The notes: a model not told the origin generated them from the sequence alone. 64,000 nucleotides of DNA from Paractinoplanes durhamensis (GCF_016862175.1 NZ_BOML01000036.1:124001-188000); one strand, 5' to 3'. Counted from the first letter of the stretch, positions 1 through 9,086 are shown. A program made the numbers and translations.

Positions 1-478
1 CCCCGAGGACCGCGACCAGGCCGAGGTAGAGCCCGGCACCGAGCAGCGCCCGCAGCACCCCGTCGTCGCCGAGGGACATGCCGGCCACCGCGTTGTTGAG
101 CACCGCACCGCCCAGCGCGAAGGCGACAAATGACCCGACGGTCATCATGACGAACGCGGCGATGCCGGCCACCAGACTCTTCGACCACAGCACCGGAAGC
201 CGCCGGGGCACCGCCGCCAGCGTCGACCGGATCATGCCGGTGGTGTACTCCCCCGCGCCCAGCAGGACACCGAGCACACCGACCGCGAGGGCCGCGAGGG
301 TGCTGCCGGAAAGCGCGAGGCCGACCGCGTCCGCGCCACCCCGGTCGAACGAGGCCGAGGCGATCATGCCGAACGCGACGAGCAGGAACACCGAGACGCC
401 GGTGGTGATCCAGGTGGAGCGCAGGGAGGAGAACTTGGTCCATTCGGCGGCGACGACGCCACCCGGGGTGATCTTCAT
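1..478 (-). CDS. ABC-2 type transporter permease (5' part only)
   Basis: Membrane subunit of an ABC exporter. Only the first ~159 codons are present; the rest lies beyond the left edge. The start is an ATG that overlaps the stop of the upstream ATP-binding gene (ATGA, 4 nt), so the two are translationally coupled. The N-terminus carries the EW-x(3)-SLRSTW motif common in ABC-2 permeases of the YhgE/CcmB type, followed by a hydrophobic helix, a stretch with GEYTTGMIRSTL, and further helices. The substrate cannot be told; antibiotic, peptide or lipid export are usual for this pair type. Confidence 0.85.
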   Translation of the reverse strand, partial: MKITPGGVVAAEWTKFSSLRSTWITTGVSVFLLVAFGMIASASFDRGGADAVGLALSGSTLAALAVGVLGVLLGAGEYTTGMIRSTLAAVPRRLPVLWSKSLVAGIAAFVMMTVGSFVAFALGGAVLNNAVAGMSLGDDGVLRALLGAGLYLGLVAVLG

Positions 479-1371
479 CGGGCAGCCTCGTATTCCACGG
501 CGTCGCGGGTCAGGTCCATGAACGCTTCCTCCAGGGAGGCGTTCTGCGGGGTGAGTTCGAACAGCGGGATCCCGCGGGTGGCCGCGGCCAGCCCGATCTC
601 GCGGGCACTGCGGCCGGTGACGAACAACGAGTCGGCGCCGGACGACGTGACCGTGACGCCGGCCCCGCCGATCATCGCGCGCAGCTCGTCCGGGGCGGCG
701 GTGACGACCCGGACGCCCTCCGAGGTGACCAGGTCGGCCACCGTGGTGTCGGCGAGCAGCTTGCCCCGGCCGACGATGATCAGGTGGTCGGCGACCAGCG
801 CGACCTCGCTCATCAGGTGCGAGGACAGCATCACCGTGCGGCCCTCGGCGGCCAGGCCGGTGAGCAGGTTGCGCACCCAGAGCACGCCCTCCGGGTCGAG
901 CCCGTTGACCGGCTCGTCGAGCATGATCACGGCCGGGTCGCCGAGCAGCGCGGCGGCGATGCCGAGCCGCTGGCCCATGCCGAGGGAGAACGCGCCGACC
1001 CGCTTGTGCGCGACCTTCTCCAGGCCGGCGAGGTGCAGCACCTCGTCGACGCGCGAGCGCGGGATGCCGTGGGTGCGGGCCAGGGCCAGCAGGTGGCTGA
1101 CCGCGCTGCGGCCGGGGTGCACCGCCTTGGCCTCGAGCAGCACGCCGATCTCGTGCAGCGGCTGCGCGGACGACGCAAATGTCCGGCCGTTGACCAGGAC
1201 ATCACCCGAGTTCGGCGCGTCCAGGCCGACGATCATCCGCATGGTGGTCGACTTGCCGGCGCCGTTGGGGCCGAGGAAGCCGGTGACCTGGCCGGGCTTG
1301 GCGGTGAACGACAACTGGTCGACGACCGTCTTCGCGCCGTACCGCTTGGTGACTTCACGTACCTGAATCAT
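475..1371 (-). CDS. ABC transporter ATP-binding protein
   Basis: 298-residue ATPase that would power the downstream ABC-2 permease. Walker A GPNGAGKST lies near residues 34-42, an LGMGQRL signature comes before the Walker B VIMLDEP with NGLDPEG, and a switch His follows in SSHLMSEV. The ~80-residue C-terminal extension is typical of CcmA/DrrA-like exporters. No clear Shine-Dalgarno precedes the ATG; a CAGCAT hexamer 7 nt upstream would suit a leaderless mRNA. The role, drug or lipid export, is inferred from family only. Confidence 0.92.
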   Translation of the reverse strand: MIQVREVTKRYGAKTVVDQLSFTAKPGQVTGFLGPNGAGKSTTMRMIVGLDAPNSGDVLVNGRTFASSAQPLHEIGVLLEAKAVHPGRSAVSHLLALARTHGIPRSRVDEVLHLAGLEKVAHKRVGAFSLGMGQRLGIAAALLGDPAVIMLDEPVNGLDPEGVLWVRNLLTGLAAEGRTVMLSSHLMSEVALVADHLIIVGRGKLLADTTVADLVTSEGVRVVTAAPDELRAMIGGAGVTVTSSGADSLFVTGRSAREIGLAAATRGIPLFELTPQNASLEEAFMDLTRDAVEYEAAR

Positions 1372-1407
1372 GAGATCAATGCTGCGGGCGACGCCGCCGG
1401 GAAAAGC

Positions 1408-1444
1408 GGTACCACGGACCCCTGATCAGGAGGCCCGTGGTACC
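1408..1444 (-). terminator. Hairpin terminator after the tandem sugar-transporter operon
   Basis: GGTACCACGG (1408-1417) pairs with CCGTGGTACC (1435-1444), and the loop holds further partial pairing (CC/GG, C-T/G-G). It lies just beyond the stop of the last permease and before the ABC exporter start. There is no U-tract, as is usual in high-GC actinobacteria. Confidence 0.7.
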
Positions 1445-1453
1445 CAGGTAGTA

Positions 1454-2359
1454 CTACTTGACGGCGCCGGCGGTCAGGCCGGCCTGGATCTGCCGCTGGA
1501 AGATCGCGTAGACGACGATCATCGGCAGGATCGACAGGGTCAGCGCCGCGAACAGCGTCGACCACTGCGCGTGGTAGCCGGCCGAGACGCTGATGTTCGC
1601 GATGCCCTGGGTCAACAGGTAGCGGTTCTCGGCACCCGGCCCGGTCATCACGACCACCGGCAGCAGATATTGGTTCCACTGCCCGACGATGTTGAAGATC
1701 GTGATGCTGACCAGGCCGGAGCGGGCCATCGGCATCATGATCTGGAAGAACTTGCGGGTGTGCGAGGCGCCGTCGACGGTCGCGGCCTCCTCGATCTCAT
1801 AGGGCAACGACTTGAAGAACGCGGCCAGGAAGAACACCGTGAACGGCAGCGAGTAGGCGATGTAAACCAGGACCAGCCCGGTGTACGAGCCGAGCAGCCC
1901 CATGTTCTTCAGGATGTAGAACAGCGGCGCCAGGGCCATGAACGTGGGGAACGCCAGCCCCGACACGAACATGTAGTAGATGAACCGGTTGCCCGGGAAC
2001 CGGTAGCGGGCCAGCACGTAGGCGGCCATCGAGCCGAACAGCATCGTGCCGGCCGTGCTGATGATCACCACGATGACGCTGTTCAGGAAGTACCGCCCGA
2101 TGTGGGCCTCGGTCCAGGCGTCGAAGTAGGTCTGCAGCGAGAAGCTCGACGGCAGTGCGAACGGCTTGCCCAGGAAGATCTCGGTGTTGTTCTTGAACGA
2201 CGCGAGCAGCACCCAGATCAGCGGGCCCGCGGTGACCAGCGCCCAGGCGATCAGGGCGATGTGCGCGAGCCCGGTGAACGCGTTGATGTCGCGCTTGGCG
2301 CTCGGCTTGGCGCCGGCGCTCTTCTTGGCCGGCGTCTCCGCCTCGGCAACAAGGGTCAT
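1454..2359 (-). CDS. Carbohydrate ABC transporter permease (MalG family, NgcG-like)
   Basis: 301-residue inner-membrane permease with about six hydrophobic helices. The cytoplasmic EAA loop reads EEAATVDGASHTRKFFQIMM, the docking site for the ATPase, and the protein ends in AGAVK, usual for the family. It starts 10 bp after the upstream permease stop and is last in the operon. With the two genes upstream it forms a binding-protein/permease/permease set resembling NgcEFG (N-acetylglucosamine/chitobiose uptake in Streptomyces). The family is clear; the substrate is inferred. Confidence 0.9.
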   Translation of the reverse strand: MTLVAEAETPAKKSAGAKPSAKRDINAFTGLAHIALIAWALVTAGPLIWVLLASFKNNTEIFLGKPFALPSSFSLQTYFDAWTEAHIGRYFLNSVIVVIISTAGTMLFGSMAAYVLARYRFPGNRFIYYMFVSGLAFPTFMALAPLFYILKNMGLLGSYTGLVLVYIAYSLPFTVFFLAAFFKSLPYEIEEAATVDGASHTRKFFQIMMPMARSGLVSITIFNIVGQWNQYLLPVVVMTGPGAENRYLLTQGIANISVSAGYHAQWSTLFAALTLSILPMIVVYAIFQRQIQAGLTAGAVK

Positions 2360-2369
2360 CGTGGCCCCC

Positions 2370-3275
2370 TCAGGCTTCCACGGAATCGCGCCGGGTGACC
2401 CGCAGGGTCAGCGCCGCGAAGGTCAGGGTCAGGAAGAAGAGCACGACGCCGAGCGCGCAGGCGTAACCGGCCTGCGAGAAGTCGAACGCGTTGCGATAGA
2501 TCATCAGGCTCAGCACCGAGGTCGCGCCGTTCGGCCCGCCCCGGTCCACCGACATGATGTTGACCAGCGCGAACGCGTCGAACGCGGCGATGCCGAGATA
2601 GACCCAGGCGACCTGGATGGTGCTCCAGAGCAGCGGGACCGTGATCCGGAAGAACAGCGTGACGCGGGTGGCCCCGTCGAGCGCGGCGGCCTCGTAGATG
2701 TCGTCCGAGATCGAGCCCATGCCGGCCGAGAACAGCACCACGTAGAACCCGACCGCCTGCCAGATCAGCACGATCAGGATGCAGGCCATCGCGTACCGCT
2801 CGTCGGCCAGGAACAGCCACGGCTTCCAGGACGCCGGGAACAGGCCGTTGAGCATGCCGCTCTTGTCCGGGCCGAACACCCGGCCGAAGATCACCGCGAC
2901 GATGGCCAGGGCCAGCAGCTGCGGGAAGAAGAAGATGATCCGGTAGATCTTGGAGCCCCAGACCCCCCGGCTCTGCCCGCCCCTGTGCCCGCCGCCCACG
3001 TTCAGCAGGAACGCGAAGACCAGCGCGATGACGATCGTGATGATCGGCAGCAGGATCAGCAGGAACAGGTTGTGTTTGATCGACTTCCAGAACGTCTCGT
3101 CGTGCCACAGCTTCACGAAGTTGTCGAAGCCGATGTAGTCGATCTTGCCGAGGCCGGACCAGCTGGTCAGCGACAGCTGGAACGTCTGGAGGTACGCCGC
3201 GACCACGAAGGTGGCGTAGAGCGCCACCGGCACGACAAGGAAACCGATGATGAAGGGATACTTGCCGTGCCGCAT
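2370..3275 (-). CDS. Sugar ABC transporter permease (MalF family, NgcF-like)
   Basis: 301-residue permease. I chose the ATG at 3275 (MRHGKYPFIIGF), 31 bp after the binding-protein stop; a longer reading would run Arg/Pro-rich sequence into that gene. The HGKY-F-I-GFL start and the long hydrophilic insert after helix 2 (NVGGGHRGGQSRG) resemble Streptomyces NgcF as I recall it. The EAA loop is YEAAALDGATRVTLFFRIT. It pairs with the downstream MalG-type subunit; no ATPase gene is nearby, so a shared MsiK-type ATPase encoded elsewhere is expected. Confidence 0.9.
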   Translation of the reverse strand: MRHGKYPFIIGFLVVPVALYATFVVAAYLQTFQLSLTSWSGLGKIDYIGFDNFVKLWHDETFWKSIKHNLFLLILLPIITIVIALVFAFLLNVGGGHRGGQSRGVWGSKIYRIIFFFPQLLALAIVAVIFGRVFGPDKSGMLNGLFPASWKPWLFLADERYAMACILIVLIWQAVGFYVVLFSAGMGSISDDIYEAAALDGATRVTLFFRITVPLLWSTIQVAWVYLGIAAFDAFALVNIMSVDRGGPNGATSVLSLMIYRNAFDFSQAGYACALGVVLFFLTLTFAALTLRVTRRDSVEA

Positions 3276-3306
3276 GGCGCCTACCGTCCTGCCTTGAAGC
3301 GAAAAC

Positions 3307-4743
3307 TCAGCTACGGGTGAACTTGGTGATCGAGGAGTCCTTGGCAACCGCCTGGGACGCCTTCTCCATCCGGTCGCAGAACTTCTGGGCGTCGCCACCC
3401 TTGAACATCAGGTCGTTGACGGCCCCGCGGGACTCGTCGTCGAGCTTCTTGTACCAGGTGTCGAACAGGTAGCCCACGAAGACGTCCTGGCCGGCCTTGG
3501 TCAGCACGTCGTTCGCGCTGGTCAGGCCGGGCGAGATGGTCTGGCCGTCGGACGCGCCCGCCACCACCGTAAGCGACTTGGTGAGCTTGGTGAAGCCCAG
3601 CGCCGCCTCCTTGGAGAGCATCGCCCGCAGGTACTCCTTGCCGCCCTGCGGGTTCTTGCCCTTGGCCGCCGCGAAGTAGATCTCGCCGGCCGCCGCGTTG
3701 ATGGCGGTCGCCGGGAGCTTGTCGGCGGCGGTGACGCTCGGGAACGCGCAGACCGCGTACTCGAAGCCGGCCGGGGTGTCCTTGGCCTGCTCGTTCTCCA
3801 GCCAGGAACCGCACGGGTAGAACGCGACCTTGTCCTGGTCCTGCTGCAGCTGGACCTCGGTGTGCCGCAGACCCAGGAAGGTCTTGTTGATGTACTTGTT
3901 GCCGATCTCGCCCCAGGCCTGGGCGGCCTGCTTGATCGGGTCGGCCGTCCACGCGCCCGGCTTCAGGTTGTCGATGTCCTTGAGCGCCTGCTCGGTGCCG
4001 ATCTTCGCGGCGCTGGTGAGCAGGGCCCGGACCATGTAGTACGACGCGTTGGCGCCCGCGTAGCCGAACGGCGTGATGCCGGCCGCCTTGATCTTGTCGC
4101 AGAGGGCGGTGAAGTCGGCCCAGGTGGTGGGGATCGTCCAGCCCTTGGAGGTGAAGAGCTTCGCGTTGTACCAGAGACCGAAGACCGTGTACGAGTAGTT
4201 CATCGCGAACGGCTTGCCGTCGTAGGTGCCCTGCTCGACGGCGCCCGGCACCAGGGTCTCGGCGACGGTCTTGCCCGGGACGTCCCAGGACGGGGCCGCG
4301 AACAGGTCGGTCAGGTCGGCGGCCTGGCCGGCCTTCACGATCGCGCCGAAGTCCATCAGCTTCGAGCCCGAGTTGTTGATCATGTCCGGCGGGTTGCCGG
4401 CGTTGATCCGGGGCTGGATGACCGTGGAGACTTCCTCGGTCTGCGAGAACGTGATCTTGGCGTCGGCCCACTTCTTGTTGAACAGCGGGGTGTCCACGTC
4501 GGTGGCGTACGCCGTACCCAGACCGCCGTTGAAGATGACGATCTCGACGCCGGCCTTGCTGTCGATGCCCAGCGGGTTGTCGGCCGACTTGGCGCCGCTC
4601 GCCTGAGTGGTGGGCTCGTCGTCGCCACCGCCGACGCAGGCGCTCAGCAGGCCCACCGCGGGGGTGGCCAGGAGTCCGACGGCCGCCGCCCGGCGCAGCA
4701 GCGTACGGCGGTCGACCTCGGTCTTGGCGAATATCTCGGTCAC
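3307..4743 (-). CDS. Sugar-binding lipoprotein (NgcE-like)
   Basis: 478-residue extracellular solute-binding protein, family 1. The N-terminus combines a twin-arginine signal (RRTLLRR) with a lipobox LLSAC, so the mature lipoprotein starts at the Cys near residue 36. Later segments INNSGS, NYSYTVFGLWY and PCGSWLENE resemble NgcE, the GlcNAc/chitobiose-binding protein of Streptomyces. Start GTG with GAGGAG 5 nt upstream. Only ~40 bp separate it from the previous permease, so it is probably co-transcribed with the DasABC-like genes upstream. Substrate is inferred from resemblance. Confidence 0.9.
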   Translation of the reverse strand: MTEIFAKTEVDRRTLLRRAAAVGLLATPAVGLLSACVGGGDDEPTTQASGAKSADNPLGIDSKAGVEIVIFNGGLGTAYATDVDTPLFNKKWADAKITFSQTEEVSTVIQPRINAGNPPDMINNSGSKLMDFGAIVKAGQAADLTDLFAAPSWDVPGKTVAETLVPGAVEQGTYDGKPFAMNYSYTVFGLWYNAKLFTSKGWTIPTTWADFTALCDKIKAAGITPFGYAGANASYYMVRALLTSAAKIGTEQALKDIDNLKPGAWTADPIKQAAQAWGEIGNKYINKTFLGLRHTEVQLQQDQDKVAFYPCGSWLENEQAKDTPAGFEYAVCAFPSVTAADKLPATAINAAAGEIYFAAAKGKNPQGGKEYLRAMLSKEAALGFTKLTKSLTVVAGASDGQTISPGLTSANDVLTKAGQDVFVGYLFDTWYKKLDDESRGAVNDLMFKGGDAQKFCDRMEKASQAVAKDSSITKFTRS

Positions 4744-4783
4744 AGCATCTCCTCAGTGCTTGTGCTTTCTTGCGAAGTTCTGA

Positions 4784-5683
4784 TCAGCCCTTCACAGCAC
4801 CGGCGGTGAGACCGGTGGCGATGTTGCGCTGGATGATCAAGAAGAAGACCACCACCGGAATCGAAGTGATGATCGCACCGGCCATGAGAGGCCCCCAGGC
4901 GGTACCACGCGTGGTTTGGTTCTGCAGCAGCCAGGCCATCAGGTTCTGCTTGGCCGGGCTGTTGAGCGTGTTGATGATGATGAATTCGTTCCAGGCCTGG
5001 ATGAATCCGTAGACGCTGGTCGCCACCAGTCCGGGGCCGGTGAGCGGCAGGATGATCCGCCAGAACACCTGAGCCCGGGTGCAGCCGTCGATCAGCGCCG
5101 CCTCGTCGAGCTCGCGCGGGATGCCGGAGATGAACCCGCGCAGTGTCCACACCGTATACGGCAAGATCAGGACCAAGTAGGTGATACTCACACCGATCAG
5201 ACTGTTGGTCAAGGATGCGGTCTGGAGCATCAGGAACAGCGGGATCAGCAGCGCGAGGAACGGCACCAGCTGGACGCCGAGGACGACCAGGATGATCGCC
5301 TTCCGGCCGTAGAAGTTGAAGCGGGCGATCGCGAGCGCGGCCAGGAAGCCGACGACCAGCGCACCGGCCACCGCCAGCAGCGTCACGATCAGGCCGTTCA
5401 GCATGTCCTGCAGGAACAGCGGCGCGTTGAACGCCGACGTGAAGTTGGCGAAGGTCGGGTGCTTCGGCCAGAACGTCGGGGTCAGCGCGAGCACCTCGTC
5501 GGCCGGCTTGAACGCGGTGTTCAGCACCCAGTAGACCGGGAAGAGCATCAGGACCGAGAAGATCACGCCGATGACGTTGGCGACGACCGTGCCGGTCCGG
5601 GACCGCCCGACCGTCACCGTCCCCTCGTCCCGCGGGGCCCTGCGGCGGCGAACCGGGGGCGCGCCCGGAGTCGTGGCGACCAT
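4784..5683 (-). CDS. Carbohydrate ABC transporter permease (MalG family, DasC-like)
   Basis: 299-residue permease with an Arg-rich cytoplasmic N-terminus, then about six helices. The EAA loop is DEAALIDGCTRAQVFWRIIL and the C-terminus TGLTAGAVKG is the family ending. The start overlaps the upstream permease stop (TGATG). It forms the inner-membrane channel with that permease. The only binding protein of this set is the DasA-like one three genes upstream. An ATPase subunit is absent. Confidence 0.9.
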   Translation of the reverse strand: MVATTPGAPPVRRRRAPRDEGTVTVGRSRTGTVVANVIGVIFSVLMLFPVYWVLNTAFKPADEVLALTPTFWPKHPTFANFTSAFNAPLFLQDMLNGLIVTLLAVAGALVVGFLAALAIARFNFYGRKAIILVVLGVQLVPFLALLIPLFLMLQTASLTNSLIGVSITYLVLILPYTVWTLRGFISGIPRELDEAALIDGCTRAQVFWRIILPLTGPGLVATSVYGFIQAWNEFIIINTLNSPAKQNLMAWLLQNQTTRGTAWGPLMAGAIITSIPVVVFFLIIQRNIATGLTAGAVKG

Positions 5684-6666
5684 CAGTCCACCTCACCGAT
5701 CTTGAACATCTGCCGGATGTAGAACGCCATCACGCCGAGCATCAGCAGCACGGTGATCACCGAGATGGCCGAGCCGAGGCTGTACCGCGACTGCCCGAAC
5801 GCCTGGGTGTACGAGTAGGTCGCGAGCGTCTGGAACTGCGGCTCCGGGTGGCCGTCGCGCAGCGCCCAGTTCTGGGTGAACAGGCCGAAGTCCCAGATCA
5901 CCGAGAGCGTGGTGACGATCGTGATGAGCGGCTTGAGGATCGGCAGGGTGATGTTGCGCAGCACCTGCCAGGGCGTCGCACCGTCCACCGTGGCCGCCTC
6001 GATGAGCTCCTTCGGCACCTGGGTGAGCCCGGCGTTCAGGGTAATCGCGAGGAACGGGATGCCGGCCCAGACCACCAGCGTGGTGATCACCGACCAGCCC
6101 TGCCACGGGTTCACGAACCAGCTGTGGTTCTGGTAGTTCACCCCGGGCAGCTTGTCGATCAGGTAGTTGAGGACGCCGAAGTCGGAGTCGGTGATCCAGC
6201 GGAAGATCTGCGCCGCGACCAGCTGCGGCAGGGCCCAGACGAACATCATCGCGACGATCATGAGGAGCCGCACGCCGCGGGCCACCCGGCGCATCAGCAG
6301 CGCGATGCCGAGCCCGATCAGCACCGACACGATGACGCAGACGACCGTGAAGAGGACCGTGCGGCCGACCACCGTCCAGAAGACCGAGTCGCCGAGGACC
6401 TTGGTGTAGTTGTCGAAGCCGACCCACGGTGGGGTGCGGCCGCTGAGCAGCTCGCGCAGCCGCATGTTCTGGAAGGACAGCACGATCATCCGGATGAGCG
6501 GATAGCCGAGCAGGCCGGCGAGCAGGATCAGGGTGGGGATGGCGAGCAGCCACGGGGTGGCGGCGCTCTGCCGGCCGCGGCGACGCGGCCGATGCGCGTG
6601 GCCGGGTGCGCGGTGCGGTGTGGACCCGCCCGTGCGGCGGGTCGCCGGGGATTCGACGACGGACAT
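5683..6666 (-). CDS. Sugar ABC transporter permease (MalF family, DasB-like)
   Basis: 327-residue permease with a basic His/Arg-rich cytoplasmic leader of ~40 residues and six predicted helices. The EAA loop is IEAATVDGATPWQVLRNITL. It lies 60 bp after the binding-protein gene, separated by a strong hairpin that should dampen expression of the permeases relative to the binding protein. It is translationally coupled to the MalG partner. Confidence 0.9.
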   Translation of the reverse strand: MSVVESPATRRTGGSTPHRAPGHAHRPRRRGRQSAATPWLLAIPTLILLAGLLGYPLIRMIVLSFQNMRLRELLSGRTPPWVGFDNYTKVLGDSVFWTVVGRTVLFTVVCVIVSVLIGLGIALLMRRVARGVRLLMIVAMMFVWALPQLVAAQIFRWITDSDFGVLNYLIDKLPGVNYQNHSWFVNPWQGWSVITTLVVWAGIPFLAITLNAGLTQVPKELIEAATVDGATPWQVLRNITLPILKPLITIVTTLSVIWDFGLFTQNWALRDGHPEPQFQTLATYSYTQAFGQSRYSLGSAISVITVLLMLGVMAFYIRQMFKIGEVD

Positions 6667-6693
6667 CTGATTCCTCTTCGGGGAGCGAGCGGT

Positions 6694-6719
6694 GCCGCCC
6701 GCCCCGAGGGGCGGGCGGC
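6694..6719 (-). terminator. Strong hairpin between binding-protein and permease genes
   Basis: GCCGCCCGCCCC (6694-6705) is followed almost at once by its complement GGGGCGGGCGGC (6708-6719). It lies directly after the DasA-like gene. Such hairpins usually act as attenuators or mRNA stabilisers, giving excess binding protein over permeases. Confidence 0.7.
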
Positions 6720-6726
6720 GGCGGGA

Positions 6727-8040
6727 TCAGCTCTCGTTCAGCGTCGTGTTGATCTGGTCGTCGGCCCACTTGGCGCCGTCGGCCACGGACTTCTTGCCGG
6801 TGAGGACGTCGGTCAGCATCGTCTGCAGGATGTTGCCCTTCTCGACGTCCGCCCACTTCTCCGCGTTCGGCGGGAACCAGCTGCTCTTGGCGGCCAGCGC
6901 GGCGGGCGCGATCGCCGGATTGTCGGTGGCGGCCTTGTCCAGCAGCGCGGTCGCGTTCGGCAGCGCGTTGGCCTTGATCAGGCCGGCCATCGAGGTGCTG
7001 TCGGTGAACGCCTTGATCCACGCAGCGGCCAGTTCCTTGTTCTGGCTCTTCTCGGTGACGCCCAGGTTCGAGCCACCCAGGAAGGACGGGACCTCGGGCA
7101 TCGGCGCGGCGGCCAGCTTGCCCTTGACCTTGGTGTCGACCAGCGGGGAGTTCGGGTCGTTCGGGTCCTTCTTGATCTGCTCGGCGGCACCCAGCTCCCA
7201 GGCGTTGCCGTAGAACATGCCGGCCTCACCCTGCGCGAAGATGTTGGCCTGGTCGTTCTCGTTCTTGGTCGGGTCGGCCTTCGAGTACTTCTTGGCCAGG
7301 TCGACCCAGCGCTGCAGGCCCTGCACCGAGGCGGGCTGGGACAGCTGACCGACCCACTTGTCGCCGTCCTGCTTGGCGATGTCGCCACCGGTCGACTTGA
7401 CCCAGGACATCGCCGAGTACCAGTACTGGCCGGGCATGTAGACGGCGCCGAACTTCGAGTCCGACTTCTTGGCGGCCTGCAGCTTGTCCGCGTCGGCCAG
7501 GAACTCGTCGTACGACTTCGGGGCGGCGGCGATGCCGGCCGACTTGAACAGGTCGGTGCGGTAGATCAGCACGCGGGCACCGGCGTAGTAGGGCACGCAG
7601 TAGGTCTTGCCCTCGAAGTCACAAGCACCCTTGAGGCCCTGCAGCCAGGTGCCCGAGTTCTCGTAGTCGCCCGGGTTGATCGCGGCGAAGGCCGAGCTGA
7701 ACACGTACTTCGGGAACTCGGTGTTGCCGAGCTCGACCACGTCCGGGACGTCCGAACCGGCGAGCGTGGCGTCCAGCTTGGTGAGGTGGTTGGCCCACTG
7801 CTGGTACTCCACGGTGACCTGGGCGCCGGTCGCGTCGGTGAACCGCTTGGAGGCGTCGTCGACGACACCCTTCCAGGCACTCTGCGCGTCGACCATCAGC
7901 CAGACCTTGAGGGTCTTGCCCTTGCCGTCGACCGGGCCGGAAGCGGACGTCGTGGGGGAGTCATCGTCGTTGGAGCCGCAGGCGGCGGCTCCGAGCAGCG
8001 TCGCCGCGAGGGCGGCAACTGCCACGAGTTTGCGCTTCAT
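6727..8040 (-). CDS. Sugar-binding lipoprotein (DasA-like)
   Basis: 437-residue solute-binding protein with a short signal peptide and lipobox LGAAAC (Cys ~21). The segments VVELGNTEFPKY, YMPGQYWYS and FLGGSNLGV resemble DasA, the chitobiose-binding protein of Streptomyces DasABC. AGGAGG lies 6 nt before the ATG. It follows the RpiR regulator by 45 bp and leads a set of six transporter genes on the same strand. The resemblance is from memory and substrate specificity is not proven. Confidence 0.9.
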   Translation of the reverse strand: MKRKLVAVAALAATLLGAAACGSNDDDSPTTSASGPVDGKGKTLKVWLMVDAQSAWKGVVDDASKRFTDATGAQVTVEYQQWANHLTKLDATLAGSDVPDVVELGNTEFPKYVFSSAFAAINPGDYENSGTWLQGLKGACDFEGKTYCVPYYAGARVLIYRTDLFKSAGIAAAPKSYDEFLADADKLQAAKKSDSKFGAVYMPGQYWYSAMSWVKSTGGDIAKQDGDKWVGQLSQPASVQGLQRWVDLAKKYSKADPTKNENDQANIFAQGEAGMFYGNAWELGAAEQIKKDPNDPNSPLVDTKVKGKLAAAPMPEVPSFLGGSNLGVTEKSQNKELAAAWIKAFTDSTSMAGLIKANALPNATALLDKAATDNPAIAPAALAAKSSWFPPNAEKWADVEKGNILQTMLTDVLTGKKSVADGAKWADDQINTTLNES

Positions 8041-8085
8041 CGCTTCCTCCTGAAGGAGATTTCTTATCCGGGGATGAGGGTTGGT

Positions 8086-9036
8086 TCAAACGGGAGTGCC
8101 GTCTTTGGCGGCCTTGTGGCCGTGGACGGCGAGTGCGGTTTTCTGGAAGGCCGCGTGCGAACGTTCGTGGGTCCGCTGTGCGACCGCGACATAGAGAAGA
8201 TCGAGAACGACCAGCTGCGGGTGCCGCGCGCTGAGCGCGTCCGGCCGGAAGGTCGTCGCCTGGGTGGCGGTGAGCAGCACGATGTCCGCGAGCTCGGCGA
8301 GCGGCGAGCGGGGAAAGCTGGTGAGCGCGATGGTGGTCGCGCCCCGGCTGTTCGCCTCGGCGAGCAGCTCGATCGTCTCGCCGGTCTCGCCCGAGTGCGA
8401 GATGCCGAGCGCGACGTCGCCGGGCCGGGAGAGCGCGGCGCTAGCCAGCCCGTTGTGCACGTCCGTCCAGGCCCACACCGGCACCCCGATGCGGTGCAGG
8501 CTGAACTGCATCTCCTCGCCGACCAGCGCGCTTCCGCTGGCGCCGAAGATGTTGACCCGCGGGGCGGCGGCGATCGCCACCGCGGCCCGCTCCACCTCGG
8601 CCAGGTCGAGCAGCGCGGCGGTGTCGTGCATGGCGCGGGTGTCGGCCGCCATGATCTGCCCGAGGACCCGGGCGAGCGGATCGCCGGGCTGGATCTCGCG
8701 GCCGATGTCGACCGTCCAGCCGGCCGAGCGGGCCCGCCCGGTCTCGGCCGCGATGCCGATCCGGAGATCGGCGTAGCCGTCGAAGCCGAGCGCGCGGCAG
8801 AACCGGGTGACGGTTGCCGGTGAGGTGCCGCTGCGCTCGGCCAGCTCGACGATGGTGGCCCGGGACGCCGCCGCCGGATCGGTGAGGACCTGCTCGGCCA
8901 CCCGCCGCAGCGCACCGGTGAATTCCGGCAGCAACGAGCGGACCCGCAGCAGAACCCCGTCCGACGGCTGGGAGTCGACAACGAGCGAGTCGACGACCGC
9001 GGTCGGCGCGGCGCCGTCCATCTCTGCCTCGCTCAT
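8086..9036 (-). CDS. MurR/RpiR-family transcriptional regulator with SIS domain
   Basis: 316 residues. The N-terminal HTH_6 domain (about residues 25-105) contains RATIVELAERSGTSPATVTRFCRALG, and the C-terminal SIS sugar-phosphate domain (about 135-270) contains VNIFGASGSALVGEEMQ and GISHSGETGETIEL. The family senses phosphorylated (amino)sugars. Being 45 bp upstream of and co-directional with the two sugar importers, it probably controls them and itself. An inverted repeat lies upstream of its start. Confidence 0.92.
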   Translation of the reverse strand: MSEAEMDGAAPTAVVDSLVVDSQPSDGVLLRVRSLLPEFTGALRRVAEQVLTDPAAASRATIVELAERSGTSPATVTRFCRALGFDGYADLRIGIAAETGRARSAGWTVDIGREIQPGDPLARVLGQIMAADTRAMHDTAALLDLAEVERAAVAIAAAPRVNIFGASGSALVGEEMQFSLHRIGVPVWAWTDVHNGLASAALSRPGDVALGISHSGETGETIELLAEANSRGATTIALTSFPRSPLAELADIVLLTATQATTFRPDALSARHPQLVVLDLLYVAVAQRTHERSHAAFQKTALAVHGHKAAKDGTPV

Positions 9037-9060
9037 CGGCCACCCTTTCAGGAAGGAGTG

Positions 9061-9086
9061 TTTACTGTCGCGGTAAAAGTTCTTAC
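9061..9086. promoter_or_regulatory. Candidate operator upstream of the RpiR regulator
   Basis: TTTAC (9061-9065) and GTAAA (9073-9077) form an inverted repeat with a 7-nt spacer. Overlapping it, 9073-9086 is an imperfect palindrome GTAAAAGTTCTTAC. The position 25-50 bp before the regulator start suits autoregulation. The assignment to RpiR is inferred. Confidence 0.45.

Noticed and set aside
1370..3320. Long plus-strand open frames rich in Arg, Gln, Gly and Pro over the transporter genes
   Set aside because: They are antisense shadows of GC-rich genes, without start signals or domains.
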